Assembly (NCBI GenBank): GCA_905221065.1
Contig: CAJNBS010000001.1
Coordinates: 248,001-312,000, forward strand
DNA length: 64,000 nt
DNA from: a bacterium
GTDB lineage: Bacteria; Bacillota; Bacilli; Lactobacillales; Streptococcaceae
Direction of reading: 5' to 3'
Positions 29,658-41,564 of this stretch are shown here, one piece after another. The notes under the pieces were generated by a model that ran no database searches, was not told where the DNA came from, and worked only from the letters and a program-made list of their open reading frames with translations. The position numbers and the translations under genes are program-made. Numbering within the stretch: position 1 is the first letter of the stretch; the number at the start of each line of letters is the position of its first letter.

Positions 29658-31076
29658 ATGAGTAAGAAAAGACGGAATCGTCATAAAAAAGAAAACCAAG
29701 AACCACGATTTGATTTTGATGAAGCAAAAGAGTTAACAGTTGGTCAAGCGATTCGTAAAAATGAAGAAGTGGAAGCAGGAGTCTTGCCTGGAGATTCTAT
29801 CTTAGACAAGTATGTGAAGCAACATAAAGATGAAATTGAGGCAGATAAGTTTGCGACTCGCCAATACAAAAAAGAGGAGTTAGTCGAAACTCAGAGTCTG
29901 GATGATTTAATCCAAGAAGTGCGTGAAGCTGTAGAGGAGTCGGAAACCTCTTCAGAGGAAGTTCCATCTTCTGAAGCTATCTTACCTCCACTGTCTTTGG
30001 ACGATGAGGATAAAGACTGGGATCCTATAGTGCTAGAGGATGAAAATTTAGCAGAAATGACTGAGGAAGTGGAAGAGGAGAACAATTTTTCTCGTCTGGA
30101 TCAAGAGGACTCAGAAAAGAAAAGTAAAAAAGGCTTTGTTTTGACCGCTTTGGCGCTTGTATCAGTGATTATCTGTGTCAGTGCTTATTATGTCTATCGT
30201 CAAGTGAATCGCTCGACCAAGGAAATTCAAACTGCTCAATCAACTACAGCCAATCAATCAGATGTGGATGATTTTAATACACTTTATGATGCCTTCTACA
30301 CAGATAGCAATAAAACAGCTTTGAAGAATAGCCAGTTTGATAAGTTGAGCCAACTCAAGACCTTGCTTGATAAGCTAGAAGGTAGTCGTGAACATACGCT
30401 TGCCAAATCTAAGTATGATAGTCTAGCAACGCAAATCAAGGCCATTCAAGATGTCAATGCTCAATTTGAGAAACCAGCTATTGTGGATGGTGTTCTGGAT
30501 ACCAATGCCAAAGCTAAATCGGATGCTAAATTTACAGAGATTAAAACAGGGAATACTGAGATTGACAAAGTGCTAGATAAGGCTATTAGCCTTGGTAAGA
30601 GCCAGCAAACAAGTGCTTCCAGCTCAAGTTCAAGTCAAACTAGCAGTTCAAGTTCTAGTCAAGCAAGTTCAAATTCTTCTACAGAGAGTAGTACAAGTAA
30701 CACCAGTCCATCTTCAAGCGCCTCATCAAACAATTCAGTTTCTGCGCGTGATGATAGTCATGGCGGTCTATCAAGTTCTGGAGTTAACCTACAAAGAGCT
30801 TCAAGCCGTGTGCCGTTCAATCAATCTGCTATTGATGATAGTAACAACTCTGCTTGGGATTTCGCGGATGGCGTTTTGGAACAAATTCTAGCAACTTCAC
30901 GTTCACGTGGCTACATCACTGGAAATCAGTACATCCTCGAACGTGTCAACATCGTTAATGGCAATGGTTATTACAACCTCTACAAGCCAGACGGAACCTA
31001 TCTCTTTACCCTTAACTGTAAGACAGGCTACTTTGTTGGAAATGGTTCTGGACATGCGGATGCCTTGGACTATTAA
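29658..31076 (+). CDS. mapZ: Mid-cell anchored protein MapZ (LocZ)
   Basis: MapZ forms rings that mark the division site and position FtsZ in streptococci. The 472 aa protein has an acidic cytoplasmic N-terminal domain containing Thr67 and Thr78, the StkP phosphorylation sites. One transmembrane helix runs at about 158-180. An extracellular helical domain, a serine-rich linker (about 328-375) and a C-terminal peptidoglycan-binding domain (about 390-472) follow. AAAGG precedes the ATG. It is downstream of the rRNA methyltransferase by 12 bp. The linker is low-complexity DNA and likely varies in length between strains. Confidence 0.96.
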   Translation: MSKKRRNRHKKENQEPRFDFDEAKELTVGQAIRKNEEVEAGVLPGDSILDKYVKQHKDEIEADKFATRQYKKEELVETQSLDDLIQEVREAVEESETSSEEVPSSEAILPPLSLDDEDKDWDPIVLEDENLAEMTEEVEEENNFSRLDQEDSEKKSKKGFVLTALALVSVIICVSAYYVYRQVNRSTKEIQTAQSTTANQSDVDDFNTLYDAFYTDSNKTALKNSQFDKLSQLKTLLDKLEGSREHTLAKSKYDSLATQIKAIQDVNAQFEKPAIVDGVLDTNAKAKSDAKFTEIKTGNTEIDKVLDKAISLGKSQQTSASSSSSSQTSSSSSSQASSNSSTESSTSNTSPSSSASSNNSVSARDDSHGGLSSSGVNLQRASSRVPFNQSAIDDSNNSAWDFADGVLEQILATSRSRGYITGNQYILERVNIVNGNGYYNLYKPDGTYLFTLNCKTGYFVGNGSGHADALDY

Positions 31077-31151
31077 GCAGTCGTTACAAAATTCTTTCTT
31101 TTCAAAAGTAAAAATGATAAAATAAAACAAATTAAACAAGAGGAGTGTCAA

Positions 31152-32576
31152 ATGACAAAAGCTAACTTTGGTGTCGTAGGTATGGCCGTAATGGGTCGTA
31201 ACCTTGCCCTTAATATTGAATCTCGTGGTTACACAGTTGCTATTTACAACCGTAGTAAAGAAAAAACTGAAGATGTAATTGCTTGCCATCCTGAAAAGAA
31301 CTTTGTACCAAGCTATGACGTTGAAAGTTTTGTAAATTCAATCGAAAAACCTCGTCGTATCATGCTCATGGTTCAAGCTGGACCTGGTACAGATGCTACT
31401 ATCCAAGCCCTTCTTCCACACCTTGATAAGGGTGATATCTTGATTGATGGAGGAAACACTTTCTACAAAGATACTATCCGTCGTAATGAAGAATTGGCAA
31501 ACTCAGGTATCAACTTTATCGGTACTGGGGTTTCTGGTGGTGAAAAAGGAGCCCTTGAAGGTCCTTCTATCATGCCTGGTGGACAAAAAGAAGCCTACGA
31601 ATTGGTTGCAGATGTTCTTGAAGAAATCTCAGCTAAAGCACCAGAAGATGGCAAACCATGTGTGACTTACATCGGTCCTGATGGAGCTGGTCACTATGTG
31701 AAAATGGTCCACAACGGTATCGAGTATGGTGATATGCAATTGATCGCAGAAAGCTATGACTTGATGCAACACTTGCTAGGCCTTTCTGCAGAAGATATGG
31801 CAGAAATCTTTACTGAGTGGAACAAGGGTGAATTGGACAGCTACTTGATTGAAATCACAGCTGATATCTTGAGCCGTAAAGACGATGAAGGCCAAGATGG
31901 ACCAATCGTAGACTACATCCTTGATGCTGCAGGTAACAAGGGAACTGGTAAATGGACTAGCCAATCATCACTTGACCTTGGTGTGCCATTGTCACTCATC
32001 ACTGAGTCAGTATTTGCACGATACATTTCAACTTACAAAGAAGAACGTGTGCATGCTAGCAAGGTTCTTCCAAAACCAGCTGCCTTCAAATTTGAAGGAG
32101 ACAAGGCTGAGTTGATTGAAAAGATCCGTCAAGCCCTTTACTTCTCAAAAATCATTTCATACGCACAAGGTTTTGCTCAATTGCGTGTAGCTTCTAAAGA
32201 AAACAACTGGAACTTGCCATTTGCAGACATCGCATCTATCTGGCGTGATGGCTGTATCATCCGTTCTCGTTTCTTGCAAAAGATTACAGATGCTTACAAC
32301 CGTGATGCAGACCTTGCTAACCTTCTTTTGGATGAATACTTCTTGGATGTTACTGCTAAGTACCAACAAGCAGTGCGTGATATCGTAGCTCTTGCTGTTC
32401 AAGCTGGTGTACCAGTGCCAACCTTCTCAGCAGCTATTACTTACTTTGATAGCTACCGTTCAGCTGACCTTCCAGCTAATTTGATCCAAGCGCAACGTGA
32501 CTACTTTGGTGCCCACACTTACCAACGTAAAGACAAAGAAGGAACATTCCACTACTCTTGGTATGACGAAAAATAA
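31152..32576 (+). CDS. gnd: 6-phosphogluconate dehydrogenase (decarboxylating)
   Basis: Gnd oxidises 6-phosphogluconate to ribulose-5-phosphate in the pentose phosphate pathway, yielding NADPH. The 474 aa length is standard. The Rossmann loop [14 protein letters not shown] (residues 8-21), the active-site [14 protein letters not shown] block (about 127-137) and [13 protein letters not shown] (about 184-196) are intact. GAGGAG lies nine bases before the ATG. ritR begins 11 bp after its stop, so the pair is co-transcribed. Confidence 0.98.
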   Translation: MTKANFGVVGMAVMGRNLALNIESRGYTVAIYNRSKEKTEDVIACHPEKNFVPSYDVESFVNSIEKPRRIMLMVQAGPGTDATIQALLPHLDKGDILIDGGNTFYKDTIRRNEELANSGINFIGTGVSGGEKGALEGPSIMPGGQKEAYELVADVLEEISAKAPEDGKPCVTYIGPDGAGHYVKMVHNGIEYGDMQLIAESYDLMQHLLGLSAEDMAEIFTEWNKGELDSYLIEITADILSRKDDEGQDGPIVDYILDAAGNKGTGKWTSQSSLDLGVPLSLITESVFARYISTYKEERVHASKVLPKPAAFKFEGDKAELIEKIRQALYFSKIISYAQGFAQLRVASKENNWNLPFADIASIWRDGCIIRSRFLQKITDAYNRDADLANLLLDEYFLDVTAKYQQAVRDIVALAVQAGVPVPTFSAAITYFDSYRSADLPANLIQAQRDYFGAHTYQRKDKEGTFHYSWYDEK

Positions 32577-32587
32577 GTAGGTCTGCC

Positions 32588-33277
32588 ATGGGGAAACGGA
32601 TTTTATTACTTGAGAAAGAACGAAATCTAGCTCATTTTTTAAGTTTGGAACTCCAAAAAGAGCAATACCGAGTTGATCAGGTTGAGGAGGGGCAAAAAGC
32701 CCTCTCCGTGGCTCTTCAGACAGACTATGACTTGATTTTATTGAATGCTCATCTGGGGGATATGACAGCCCAGGATTTTGCAGACAAGCTGAGTCGGTCT
32801 AAGCCAGCTTCAATCATCATGGTCTTGGACCATCGTGAAGAATTGCAAGACCAGCTTGAGACAATCCAACGCTTTGCCGTTTCTTACATCTATAAGCCAG
32901 TTATTATTGATAATTTGGTAGCTCGTATTTCAGCGATTTTCCGAGGTCGGGACTTTATCGACCAACACTGTAGTCAGATGAAGGTTCCAACGTCTTACCG
33001 CAATCTGCGTATGGATGTGGAACATCATACCGTTTATCGTGGCGAGGAGATGATTGCTCTAACGCGTCGTGAGTATGATCTTTTGGCTACTCTTATGGGA
33101 AGTAAGAAAGTGTTAACTCGTGAGCAGTTGTTGGAAAGTGTCTGGAAGTATGAAAGTGCGACCGAAACCAATATCGTGGATGTCTATATCCGTTATTTAC
33201 GTAGCAAGCTTGATGTAAAAGGTCAGAAAAGCTACATTAAAACCGTTCGTGGTGTCGGTTATACCATGCAAGAATAG
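32588..33277 (+). CDS. ritR: Orphan redox-sensing response regulator RitR
   Basis: RitR represses iron uptake genes (piu) and responds to oxidation without a partner kinase. The 229 aa OmpR/PhoB-type protein has a receiver domain (1-115) in which the phosphoacceptor Asp is replaced by Asn53. A linker carries Cys128, the peroxide-sensing residue, and a C-terminal winged helix runs at about 135-228. Both marker residues are at their known positions. No histidine kinase gene adjoins it. It follows gnd by 11 bp and ends at a strong hairpin terminator. Confidence 0.96.
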   Translation: MGKRILLLEKERNLAHFLSLELQKEQYRVDQVEEGQKALSVALQTDYDLILLNAHLGDMTAQDFADKLSRSKPASIIMVLDHREELQDQLETIQRFAVSYIYKPVIIDNLVARISAIFRGRDFIDQHCSQMKVPTSYRNLRMDVEHHTVYRGEEMIALTRREYDLLATLMGSKKVLTREQLLESVWKYESATETNIVDVYIRYLRSKLDVKGQKSYIKTVRGVGYTMQE

Positions 33278-33309
33278 AAAAGCAGTTGCAGTTTTGTAAC
33301 TGCTTTTTT
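33278..33309 (+). terminator. ritR terminator
   Basis: AAAAGCAGTT and AACTGCTTTT are perfect arms around a 12-base loop, ending in six T, directly after the ritR stop codon. Confidence 0.88.
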
Positions 33310-33326
33310 GAGGGGGTTTCTATATA

Positions 33327-33355
33327 TTGACATGCAGTTTGGTCTTTGCTATAAT
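33327..33355 (+). promoter_or_regulatory. Promoter of the choline-binding protein gene
   Basis: A perfect consensus pair, TTGACA (33327-33332) and TATAAT (33350-33355), with a 17-bp spacer, 21 bp before the ATG at 33377. Confidence 0.92.
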
Positions 33356-33376
33356 CAGTTATGGAGGATACGTCTA

Positions 33377-34372
33377 ATGAAAATAATAAAAAAATTGATG
33401 CAAATCGCATTAGCAGTCTTTTTCTTCGGTTTGCTAGCAACAAGTGCAGTATTGGCGGATGATGCTGATTCAGAAGGTTGGAAATTTGTCCAAGAAAATG
33501 GTAGAACCTACTACAAGAAGGGGGAACTCAAAGAAACCTACTGGCGAGTGATTGATGGTAAGTACTATTATTTTGATTCTTTATCTGGAGAGATGGTTGT
33601 CGGCTGGCAATATATACCTGCTCCACACGAAGGGGTTACGATTGGTTCTTCTCTAAGGCAAGATATTGCTTTTAGACCAGATTGGTTTTACTTTGGTCAA
33701 GATGGGGTACTACAAGAATTTGTTGGTAAGCAAGTTTTAGAGGCAAAAACTGCTACCAATACCAACAAGCATCATGGGGAACAATATGATAGTCCAGCAG
33801 AGAAACGAGTCTATTATTTTGGAGACCAGCGTAGCTATCACACTTTAAAAACTGGTTGGGTTCATGATGAGGGACACTGGTATTATTTACAGGAGGATGG
33901 TAGCTTCGATGCTCGTATCGACAGTTTAACGGTTGGGGAGCTAGTGCGTGGCTGGACCAATGATAACTCAACTTGGTACTATCTAGATCCAACAACTGCT
34001 ATAATGCAAACTGGTTGGAAACAACTTGGCAATAAGTGGTACTACCTCCGTTCATCAGGAGCTATGGCAACTGGTTGGTATCAAGATGGTTCAACTTGGT
34101 ATTATTTAGATAATAAAAATGGTGATATGACGACAGGTTGGGTATATGTTGGTAACCGTTGGTACTACCTTCGTTCATCAGGAGCTATGACAACTGGTTG
34201 GTATCAAGATGGATCAACATGGTATTACTTAGATAATAAAAATGGTGATATGACGACAGGCTGGTTCCAGGTCAATGGCAAATGGTACTATGCTTACAGT
34301 TCAGGTGCTTTGGCAGTGAATACCACTGTAGATGGCTACTACGTCAACTATAATGGTGAATGGGTCCAATAA
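33377..34372 (+). CDS. Choline-binding surface protein (CbpC/CbpF/CbpJ-like)
   Basis: A secreted protein of 331 aa with a signal peptide (about 1-27, ending SAVLA). It consists almost wholly of choline-binding repeats with the aromatic GW...WYYL pattern. It should bind phosphocholine of teichoic acids on the cell wall. The C-terminal half contains a near-identical direct repeat with a period of about 123 bp (34030-34270). The location after ritR matches the cbpC/cbpJ/cbpF site of pneumococci, but paralogues are similar, so I give no symbol. No catalytic domain is visible. The ATG at 33377 has GGAGG nine bases upstream. Confidence 0.88.
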   Translation: MKIIKKLMQIALAVFFFGLLATSAVLADDADSEGWKFVQENGRTYYKKGELKETYWRVIDGKYYYFDSLSGEMVVGWQYIPAPHEGVTIGSSLRQDIAFRPDWFYFGQDGVLQEFVGKQVLEAKTATNTNKHHGEQYDSPAEKRVYYFGDQRSYHTLKTGWVHDEGHWYYLQEDGSFDARIDSLTVGELVRGWTNDNSTWYYLDPTTAIMQTGWKQLGNKWYYLRSSGAMATGWYQDGSTWYYLDNKNGDMTTGWVYVGNRWYYLRSSGAMTTGWYQDGSTWYYLDNKNGDMTTGWFQVNGKWYYAYSSGALAVNTTVDGYYVNYNGEWVQ

Positions 34373-34377
34373 TGAAA

Positions 34378-34411
34378 GAAGCGATTGTGAAGGAAACAAT
34401 CGCTTTTTTTG
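34378..34411 (+). terminator. Terminator after the choline-binding protein gene
   Basis: AAGCGATTGT and ACAATCGCTT form a 10-bp perfect stem, followed by seven T. Confidence 0.88.
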
Positions 34412-34464
34412 TGAAAATATAATAAAATAGATAGGAGAAAATAAATACTTGTAGGAAAAAATAA

Positions 34465-34567
34465 TACTCTTCGAAAATCAAATTCAAACCACGTCAGCGT
34501 CGCCTTACCGTACTCAAGTACAGCCTGCGGCTAGCTTCCTAGTTTGCTTTTTGATTTTCATTGAGTA
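34465..34567 (+). repeat. RUP element, copy 3
   Basis: About 103 bp, TACTCTTCGAAAATCA at the left end and TGATTTTCATTGAGTA at the right. The interior has GTACTCAAGTACAG as in copies 1 and 4. It lies between the choline-binding protein terminator and mvaK1, so the mevalonate operon promoter must lie within or very near it. I saw no consensus promoter there. Confidence 0.92.
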
Positions 34568-34600
34568 TGAGACGGCTTTTTCGTCTAGCAAAAGGAAAAC

Positions 34601-35479
34601 ATGACAAAAAAAGTGGGTGTCGGTCAGGCACATAGTAAGATTATTTTAATAGGGGAGCATGCGGTCGTTTATGGTTATCCTGCCATTTCCTTGCCCCTTT
34701 TGGAGGTGGAGGTGACTTGTAAGGTGGTACCTGCAGCGAGTCCTTGGCGTCTCTATGAGGAGGATACCTTGTCCATGGCAGTTTATGCTTCGCTGGAGTA
34801 TTTGGATATCAAAGAAGCCTGCATTCGCTGTGAGATTGACTCGGCTATCCCTGAGAAGCGGGGAATGGGTTCGTCAGCTGCTATCAGCATAGCAGCTATT
34901 CGTGCGGTATTTGACTACTATCAAGCCGACCTGCCTCATGATGTACTAGAAATTTTGGTTAATCGGGCTGAGATGATTGCCCATATGAATCCTAGTGGTT
35001 TGGATGCTAAGACCTGTCTCAGTGACCAACCTATTCGCTTTATCAAGAACGTAGGATTTACAGAGCTTGAGATGAACTTATCCGCCTATTTGGTGATTGC
35101 AGATACAGGCGTTTATGGTCATACTCGTGAAGCCATCCAAGTGGTTCAAAACAAGGGTAAGGATGCCCTACCGTTTTTACATGCCTTGGGAGAATTGACC
35201 CAGCAGGCAGAGGATGCGATTTCACGAAAAGATGCTGAAGGATTGGGACAAATCCTCAGTCAAGCGCATTTGCATTTAAGAGAAATTGGTGTCAGTAGCC
35301 CTGAGGCAGACTCTTTGGTTGAAACGGCTCTTAGTTATGGTGCTTTAGGTGCCAAGATGAGCGGTGGTGGGCTTGGAGGCTGTATCATAGCCTTGGCAAT
35401 CAATTTGACTCAAGCACAAGAACTAGCAGAAAGATTAGAAGAGAAAGGAGCTGTTCAGACATGGATAGAGAGCCTGTAA
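34601..35479 (+). CDS. mvaK1: Mevalonate kinase
   Basis: This GHMP kinase phosphorylates mevalonate, feeding isopentenyl diphosphate synthesis for undecaprenyl and quinone-type lipids. The 292 aa protein has the ATP-binding motif KRGMGSSAAISIA (about residues 87-99), the N-terminal HAVVYGYPAI region, and GAKMSGGGLGGC near the C-terminus. AAAGGA lies just before the ATG. It is the first gene of the mevalonate operon and overlaps mvaD by 19 bp. Confidence 0.97.
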   Translation: MTKKVGVGQAHSKIILIGEHAVVYGYPAISLPLLEVEVTCKVVPAASPWRLYEEDTLSMAVYASLEYLDIKEACIRCEIDSAIPEKRGMGSSAAISIAAIRAVFDYYQADLPHDVLEILVNRAEMIAHMNPSGLDAKTCLSDQPIRFIKNVGFTELEMNLSAYLVIADTGVYGHTREAIQVVQNKGKDALPFLHALGELTQQAEDAISRKDAEGLGQILSQAHLHLREIGVSSPEADSLVETALSYGALGAKMSGGGLGGCIIALAINLTQAQELAERLEEKGAVQTWIESL

Positions 35480-36400
35480 CAGTACGTTCCTACGCAAATA
35501 TTGCTATTATCAAATATTGGGGAAAGAAAAAAGAAAAAGAGATGGTGCCTGCTACTAGTAGTATCTCTCTGACTTTGGAAAATATGTATACGGAGACAAC
35601 ATTGTCGCCTTTACCGACGGATGCGACTGCTGACGCCTTTTATATCAATGGTCAGCTCCAAAATGAGGCTGAGCATGCCAAGATGAGTAAGATTATTGAC
35701 CGCTACCGTCCAGATGGTGAGGGCTTTGTTCGTATTGACACTCAAAACAATATGCCTACGGCAGCAGGTCTATCCTCAAGTTCTAGCGGTTTATCCGCCT
35801 TGGTTAAGGCATGTAATGCTTATTTTCAGCTTGGATTGGATAGAAGTCAGTTAGCGCAGGGGGCTAAGTTTGCCTCAGGCTCTTCTTCTCGGAGTTTCTA
35901 TGGACCACTAGGTGCTTGGGATAAGGATAGCGGGGAAATTTACCCTGTAGAGACAGACTTGAAACTAGCTATGATTATGTTGGTGCTAGAGGACAAGAAA
36001 AAACCAATTTCTAGCCGTGATGGGATGAAACTCTGTGTGGAAACTTCGACGACTTTTGATGACTGGGTGCATCAGTCTGAGAAGGACTATCAGGATATGC
36101 TGGTTTATCTCAAAGAGAATGATTTTGCAAAGGTTGGGGAATTAACGGAGAAAAATGCCCTTGCTATGCACGCTACGACAAAGACAGCATCACCAGCTTT
36201 TTCTTATCTGACGGATGCATCTTATGAAGCCATGGACTTTGTTCGCCAGCTTCGTGAGAAAGGAGAGGCCTGCTACTTTACTATGGATGCTGGTCCCAAT
36301 GTCAAAGTTCTTTGTCAGGAGAAAGACTTGGAGCATTTATCTGAAATTTTCAGTCAGCGTTACCGCTTGATTGTGTCAAAAACAAAGGATTTGAGTCAAG

Positions 36401-36414
<14 letters not shown>
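35461..36414 (+). CDS. mvaD: Diphosphomevalonate decarboxylase
   Basis: This enzyme converts mevalonate diphosphate to isopentenyl diphosphate with ATP. The 317 aa GHMP-family protein has YANIAIIKYWGKK near the N-terminus (about residues 11-23), the phosphate loop PTAAGLSSSSSG (about 99-110) and FASGSSSRSF. It overlaps genes on both sides (19 bp upstream, 14 bp downstream), consistent with coupled translation of the pathway enzymes. Confidence 0.97.
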
Positions 36415-38418
<2,004 letters not shown>

Positions 38419-38478
38419 ATCTTCAGACCGAGGTGACTTTTTTGAATTGTGATAAAATAGAAGGGAGAGGATGCACCT

Positions 38479-39177
38479 ATGAGAAAATTTAAAATCTTTT
38501 TATTTATCGAAGCCTGTCTGTTGACGGGAGCTCTGATTTTGATGGTTTCAGAGCATTTTTCGCGTTTTCTGCTGATTTTATTCCTCTTTCTGCTTTTGAT
38601 TCGTTATTACACTGGTAAAGAGGGAAATAACCTTCTTTTGGTTGTGGCAACCATTCTCTTCTTTTTCATCGTCATGCTCAATCCTTTTGTGATTTTAGCT
38701 ATTTTTGTTGCGGTTATATACAGTCTCTTTCTTCTTTACCCGATGATGAATCAGGAAAAAGAGCAGACCAATTTGGTGTTTGAAGAGGTGGTGACGGTTA
38801 AGAAGGAGAAAAATCGTTGGTTTGGGAATCTCCATCATTTTTCAAGTTACCAGACTTGCCAATTTGATGATATCAATCTTTTTCGTCTTATGGGTAAAGA
38901 CACTATTCATCTGGAGAGGGTGATTCTAACCAATCATGATAATGTTATTATCCTCAGAAAGATGGTAGGAACGACCAAAATCATTGTACCTGTAGATGTG
39001 GAAGTCAGTCTTAGCGTTAACTGTCTCTATGGTGATTTGACTTTTTTCAACCAGCCCAAGCGAGCCCTCCGCAATGAACACTATCATCAAGAAACAAGAG
39101 ATTATCTCAAGAGTAACAAGAGTGTCAAGATTCTCTTGACCACTATGATTGGGGATGTGGAGGTGGTCAGAGGATGA
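38479..39177 (+). CDS. liaF: LiaF/VraT membrane regulator
   Basis: LiaF inhibits LiaS in the absence of cell-envelope stress. The 232 aa protein has about four N-terminal transmembrane helices (to about residue 90) and a soluble C-terminal domain with repeated beta-strand pattern typical of the family. GAGAGG lies before the ATG. A possible regulatory stretch (CAGACCGAGGTGAC, 38424-38437) and a -10-like TAAAAT lie upstream. I could not confirm a LiaR box. It overlaps liaS by 4 bp. Confidence 0.92.
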   Translation: MRKFKIFLFIEACLLTGALILMVSEHFSRFLLILFLFLLLIRYYTGKEGNNLLLVVATILFFFIVMLNPFVILAIFVAVIYSLFLLYPMMNQEKEQTNLVFEEVVTVKKEKNRWFGNLHHFSSYQTCQFDDINLFRLMGKDTIHLERVILTNHDNVIILRKMVGTTKIIVPVDVEVSLSVNCLYGDLTFFNQPKRALRNEHYHQETRDYLKSNKSVKILLTTMIGDVEVVRG

Positions 39178-40169
39178 AAAAACAAGCTTATGTTATCATT
39201 GCCATTACCTCCTTCCTGTTTGTCTTATTTCTCTCCCATAGCTTGCTGGAAATTCTTGATTTTGACTGGTCTATTTTCCTGCACGATGTCGAAAAAACAG
39301 AAAAATTTGTCTTTTTGTTGTTGGTATTCAGCATGTCCATGACCTGTCTCTTAGTCCTGTTTTGGCGAGGTGTCGAAGAGCTTTCTCTAAGAAAAATGCA
39401 GGCCAATCTCAAGCGTTTGTTGGCAGGGCAAGAAGTGATTCGGGTTGCAGACCCAGATTTGGACGCCAGTTTCAAGTCCTTGTATGGCAAACTTAACCTC
39501 TTGACAGAGGCTCTTCAAAAAGCTGAAAATCACAGTCTTACTCAAGAAGAGGAAATCATCGAGAAGGAACGAAAGCGAATTGCTCGAGATTTGCATGATA
39601 CCGTCAGTCAGGAATTGTTTGCGGCCCACATGATTTTGTCAGGTGTCAGCCAGCAGGCTTTAAAACTGGATAGAGAAAAGATGCAGACCCAGTTGCAGAG
39701 TGTCACAGCCATCCTTGAAACAGCCCAGAAGGACTTGCGGGTCTTGCTCTTGCATTTGCGACCAGTGGAGTTGGAAGAGAAGAGTCTGGTTGAAGGAATC
39801 CAAATTCTCCTAAAAGAGCTTGAGGACAAGAGTGATCTCAAGGTTGCTTTCAAGCAAAATGTGACGAAATTGCCCAAGAAGATTGAGGAGCATATCTTCC
39901 GTATCCTGCAGGAGTTAATCAGCAATACCCTCCGTCATGCCCAGGCCTCTTGTCTGGATGTTTATCTCTATCAGACAGATGTTGAATTGCAACTGAAGGT
40001 AGTCGACAATGGGATTGGTTTCCAGTTGGGGAGTTTAGACGACTTGAGTTATGGACTCCGCAATATCAAGGAGCGGGTTGAAGATATGGCAGGGACGGTT
40101 CAGTTATTAACAGCTCCCAAGCAAGGGCTGGCAGTTGATATCCGTATTCCCCTGCTCGATAAGGAATGA
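39174..40169 (+). CDS. liaS: Sensor histidine kinase LiaS (VraS)
   Basis: LiaS senses lipid II-cycle damage and phosphorylates LiaR. The 331 aa protein has two transmembrane helices (about 5-25 and 45-66), a HAMP-like linker, and a HisKA_3 domain with His141 in RDLHDTVSQE. The ATPase domain has the N box near ELISNTLRHA and VVDNGIGF. It belongs to the NarL-type kinase group like VraS. It overlaps liaF, and liaR starts 13 bp after it. Confidence 0.96.
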   Translation: MKKQAYVIIAITSFLFVLFLSHSLLEILDFDWSIFLHDVEKTEKFVFLLLVFSMSMTCLLVLFWRGVEELSLRKMQANLKRLLAGQEVIRVADPDLDASFKSLYGKLNLLTEALQKAENHSLTQEEEIIEKERKRIARDLHDTVSQELFAAHMILSGVSQQALKLDREKMQTQLQSVTAILETAQKDLRVLLLHLRPVELEEKSLVEGIQILLKELEDKSDLKVAFKQNVTKLPKKIEEHIFRILQELISNTLRHAQASCLDVYLYQTDVELQLKVVDNGIGFQLGSLDDLSYGLRNIKERVEDMAGTVQLLTAPKQGLAVDIRIPLLDKE

Positions 40170-40182
40170 TGAAGGAGTAAAG

Positions 40183-40815
40183 ATGAAAATTTTACTAGTG
40201 GACGATCATGAAATGGTCCGATTGGGCTTGAAAAGCTACTTTGACCTCCAAGACGATGTAGAAGTTGTAGGGGAAGCGGCTAATGGGGCTCAAGGCATTG
40301 ACTTGGCCTTGGAATTGCGTCCAGATGTCATTGTCATGGATATTGTCATGCCTGAGATGAATGGGATTGACGCGACCTTGGCCATTCTCAAAGAATGGCC
40401 TGAAGCCAAGATTTTGATTGTGACCTCTTACTTGGACAATGAAAAAATCATGCCTGTCTTAAATGCAGGTGCTCGGGGCTATATGCTCAAGACTTCTAGT
40501 GCAGATGAATTGCTCCATGCTGTCCGTAAGGTAGCTGCTGGCGAGTTGGCCATTGAGCAAGAGGTCAGCAAGAAGGTCGAATACCACCGCAATCACATAG
40601 AACTACATGAGGACCTGACTGCGCGTGAGCGAGATGTTCTCCAACTGATTGCCAAGGGTTACGAAAATCAGCGCATCGCTGATGAACTTTTTATCTCTCT
40701 TAAGACGGTCAAGACCCACGTGTCCAACATTCTTGCCAAACTGGAGGTTAGCGATCGCACCCAGGCAGCGGTCTATGCCTTTCAGCACCATTTGGTGGGG
40801 CATGAGGAGTTTTAG
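40183..40815 (+). CDS. liaR: Response regulator LiaR (VraR)
   Basis: LiaR activates envelope-stress genes when phosphorylated by LiaS. The 210 aa NarL-type regulator has a receiver domain with Asp53 (VIVMDIVMPEM) and a LuxR-type helix-turn-helix (LTARERDVLQLIAKG, about residues 147-161, and TVKTHVSNILAKL). The ATG at 40183 has AAGGAG six bases upstream. Its stop codon abuts the start of the AlkD-like gene, placing that gene in the lia transcript. Confidence 0.96.
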   Translation: MKILLVDDHEMVRLGLKSYFDLQDDVEVVGEAANGAQGIDLALELRPDVIVMDIVMPEMNGIDATLAILKEWPEAKILIVTSYLDNEKIMPVLNAGARGYMLKTSSADELLHAVRKVAAGELAIEQEVSKKVEYHRNHIELHEDLTARERDVLQLIAKGYENQRIADELFISLKTVKTHVSNILAKLEVSDRTQAAVYAFQHHLVGHEEF

Positions 40816-41481
40816 ATGAGTCTAACAGATTTACTTGAGGAGCTAGAAGCAGCAAAAGATCCTAAAAAAGCAGGGCCCATGCAGGCCTATATGCGCCATC
40901 AATTTTCCTTTCTAGGCGTTGCGGCGCCAGAAAGAAATAAACTCTATAAAAAATACTTTCCAGAAGCGAAAAAAACAAAGATTATCGATTGGGATTTTGT
41001 AGATACTTGCTGGGAAAAAGAGTCTAGAGAATACCAGTATGTGGCGGCCAATTATTTGAAAGCAATGCAGTCTTATCTAAAGGACAGCGATTTGCCTAAG
41101 CTAGAGCAGTTGGTTGTTACTAAGTCTTGGTGGGATACGGTGGATATCCTAGATCGCGTAGTAGGGAGTTTGGTATACAATAAGCCGGAACTAGAAAAAA
41201 TAATCCTCCAATGGAGCCTGTCAGACAATATCTGGCTGAGACGGGTTGCTATTGACCACCAGTTGTTAAGAAAAGCGAAGACCAATGTTCAATTAATGGA
41301 AAAGATTCTGCTTCATAATTTGAATCAAACAGAATTCTTTATCAATAAAGCCATTGGATGGGCTCTGAGAGACTACTCTAAAACGAATCCAGTTTGGGTA
41401 GCATGCTTCATTGAGAAAAACAAGGAAAGAATGGCTGAGCTTAGTATCAAAGAAGCGAGCAAGTACCTCCCCCATCATTGA
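40816..41481 (+). CDS. AlkD-like DNA alkylation repair protein
   Basis: The 221 aa all-helical HEAT-like repeat protein belongs to the AlkD glycosylase family, which excises bulky or cationic alkylated bases. The characteristic tracts ESREYQYVAANYL, SWWDTVDILDRVVG and the C-terminal NKAIGWALRDYSKTNP are present, including the Trp/Asp residues important in AlkD. It begins directly after the liaR stop, suggesting induction with the envelope stress regulators. A promoter for tig follows 16 bp after its stop. Confidence 0.9.
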   Translation: MSLTDLLEELEAAKDPKKAGPMQAYMRHQFSFLGVAAPERNKLYKKYFPEAKKTKIIDWDFVDTCWEKESREYQYVAANYLKAMQSYLKDSDLPKLEQLVVTKSWWDTVDILDRVVGSLVYNKPELEKIILQWSLSDNIWLRRVAIDHQLLRKAKTNVQLMEKILLHNLNQTEFFINKAIGWALRDYSKTNPVWVACFIEKNKERMAELSIKEASKYLPHH

Positions 41482-41497
41482 AAAGCGCAGTCATTAC

Positions 41498-41527
41498 TTG
41501 AAAAAAGTCGCTCGTTTATGTTATAAT
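41498..41527 (+). promoter_or_regulatory. tig promoter
   Basis: TTGAAA (41498-41503) and TATAAT (41522-41527) with an 18-bp spacer, and an extended TG one base before the -10. It ends 37 bp before the tig start codon. Confidence 0.85.
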
Positions 41528-41564
41528 AGACTGTATTTAAAAAATTTTAAGGAGAAATGACAGA

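Noticed and set aside
30600..30740. Low-complexity AGT/TCA repeats, first considered as a repeat array
   Set aside because: They encode the serine-rich linker of MapZ in frame. There are no spacers, so it is not a CRISPR array. No CRISPR was seen anywhere in the window.
30903..31289. Minus-strand ORF of 128 codons across mapZ and gnd
   Set aside because: It is antisense to two well-supported genes and the gnd ribosome site. No own promoter or family match.
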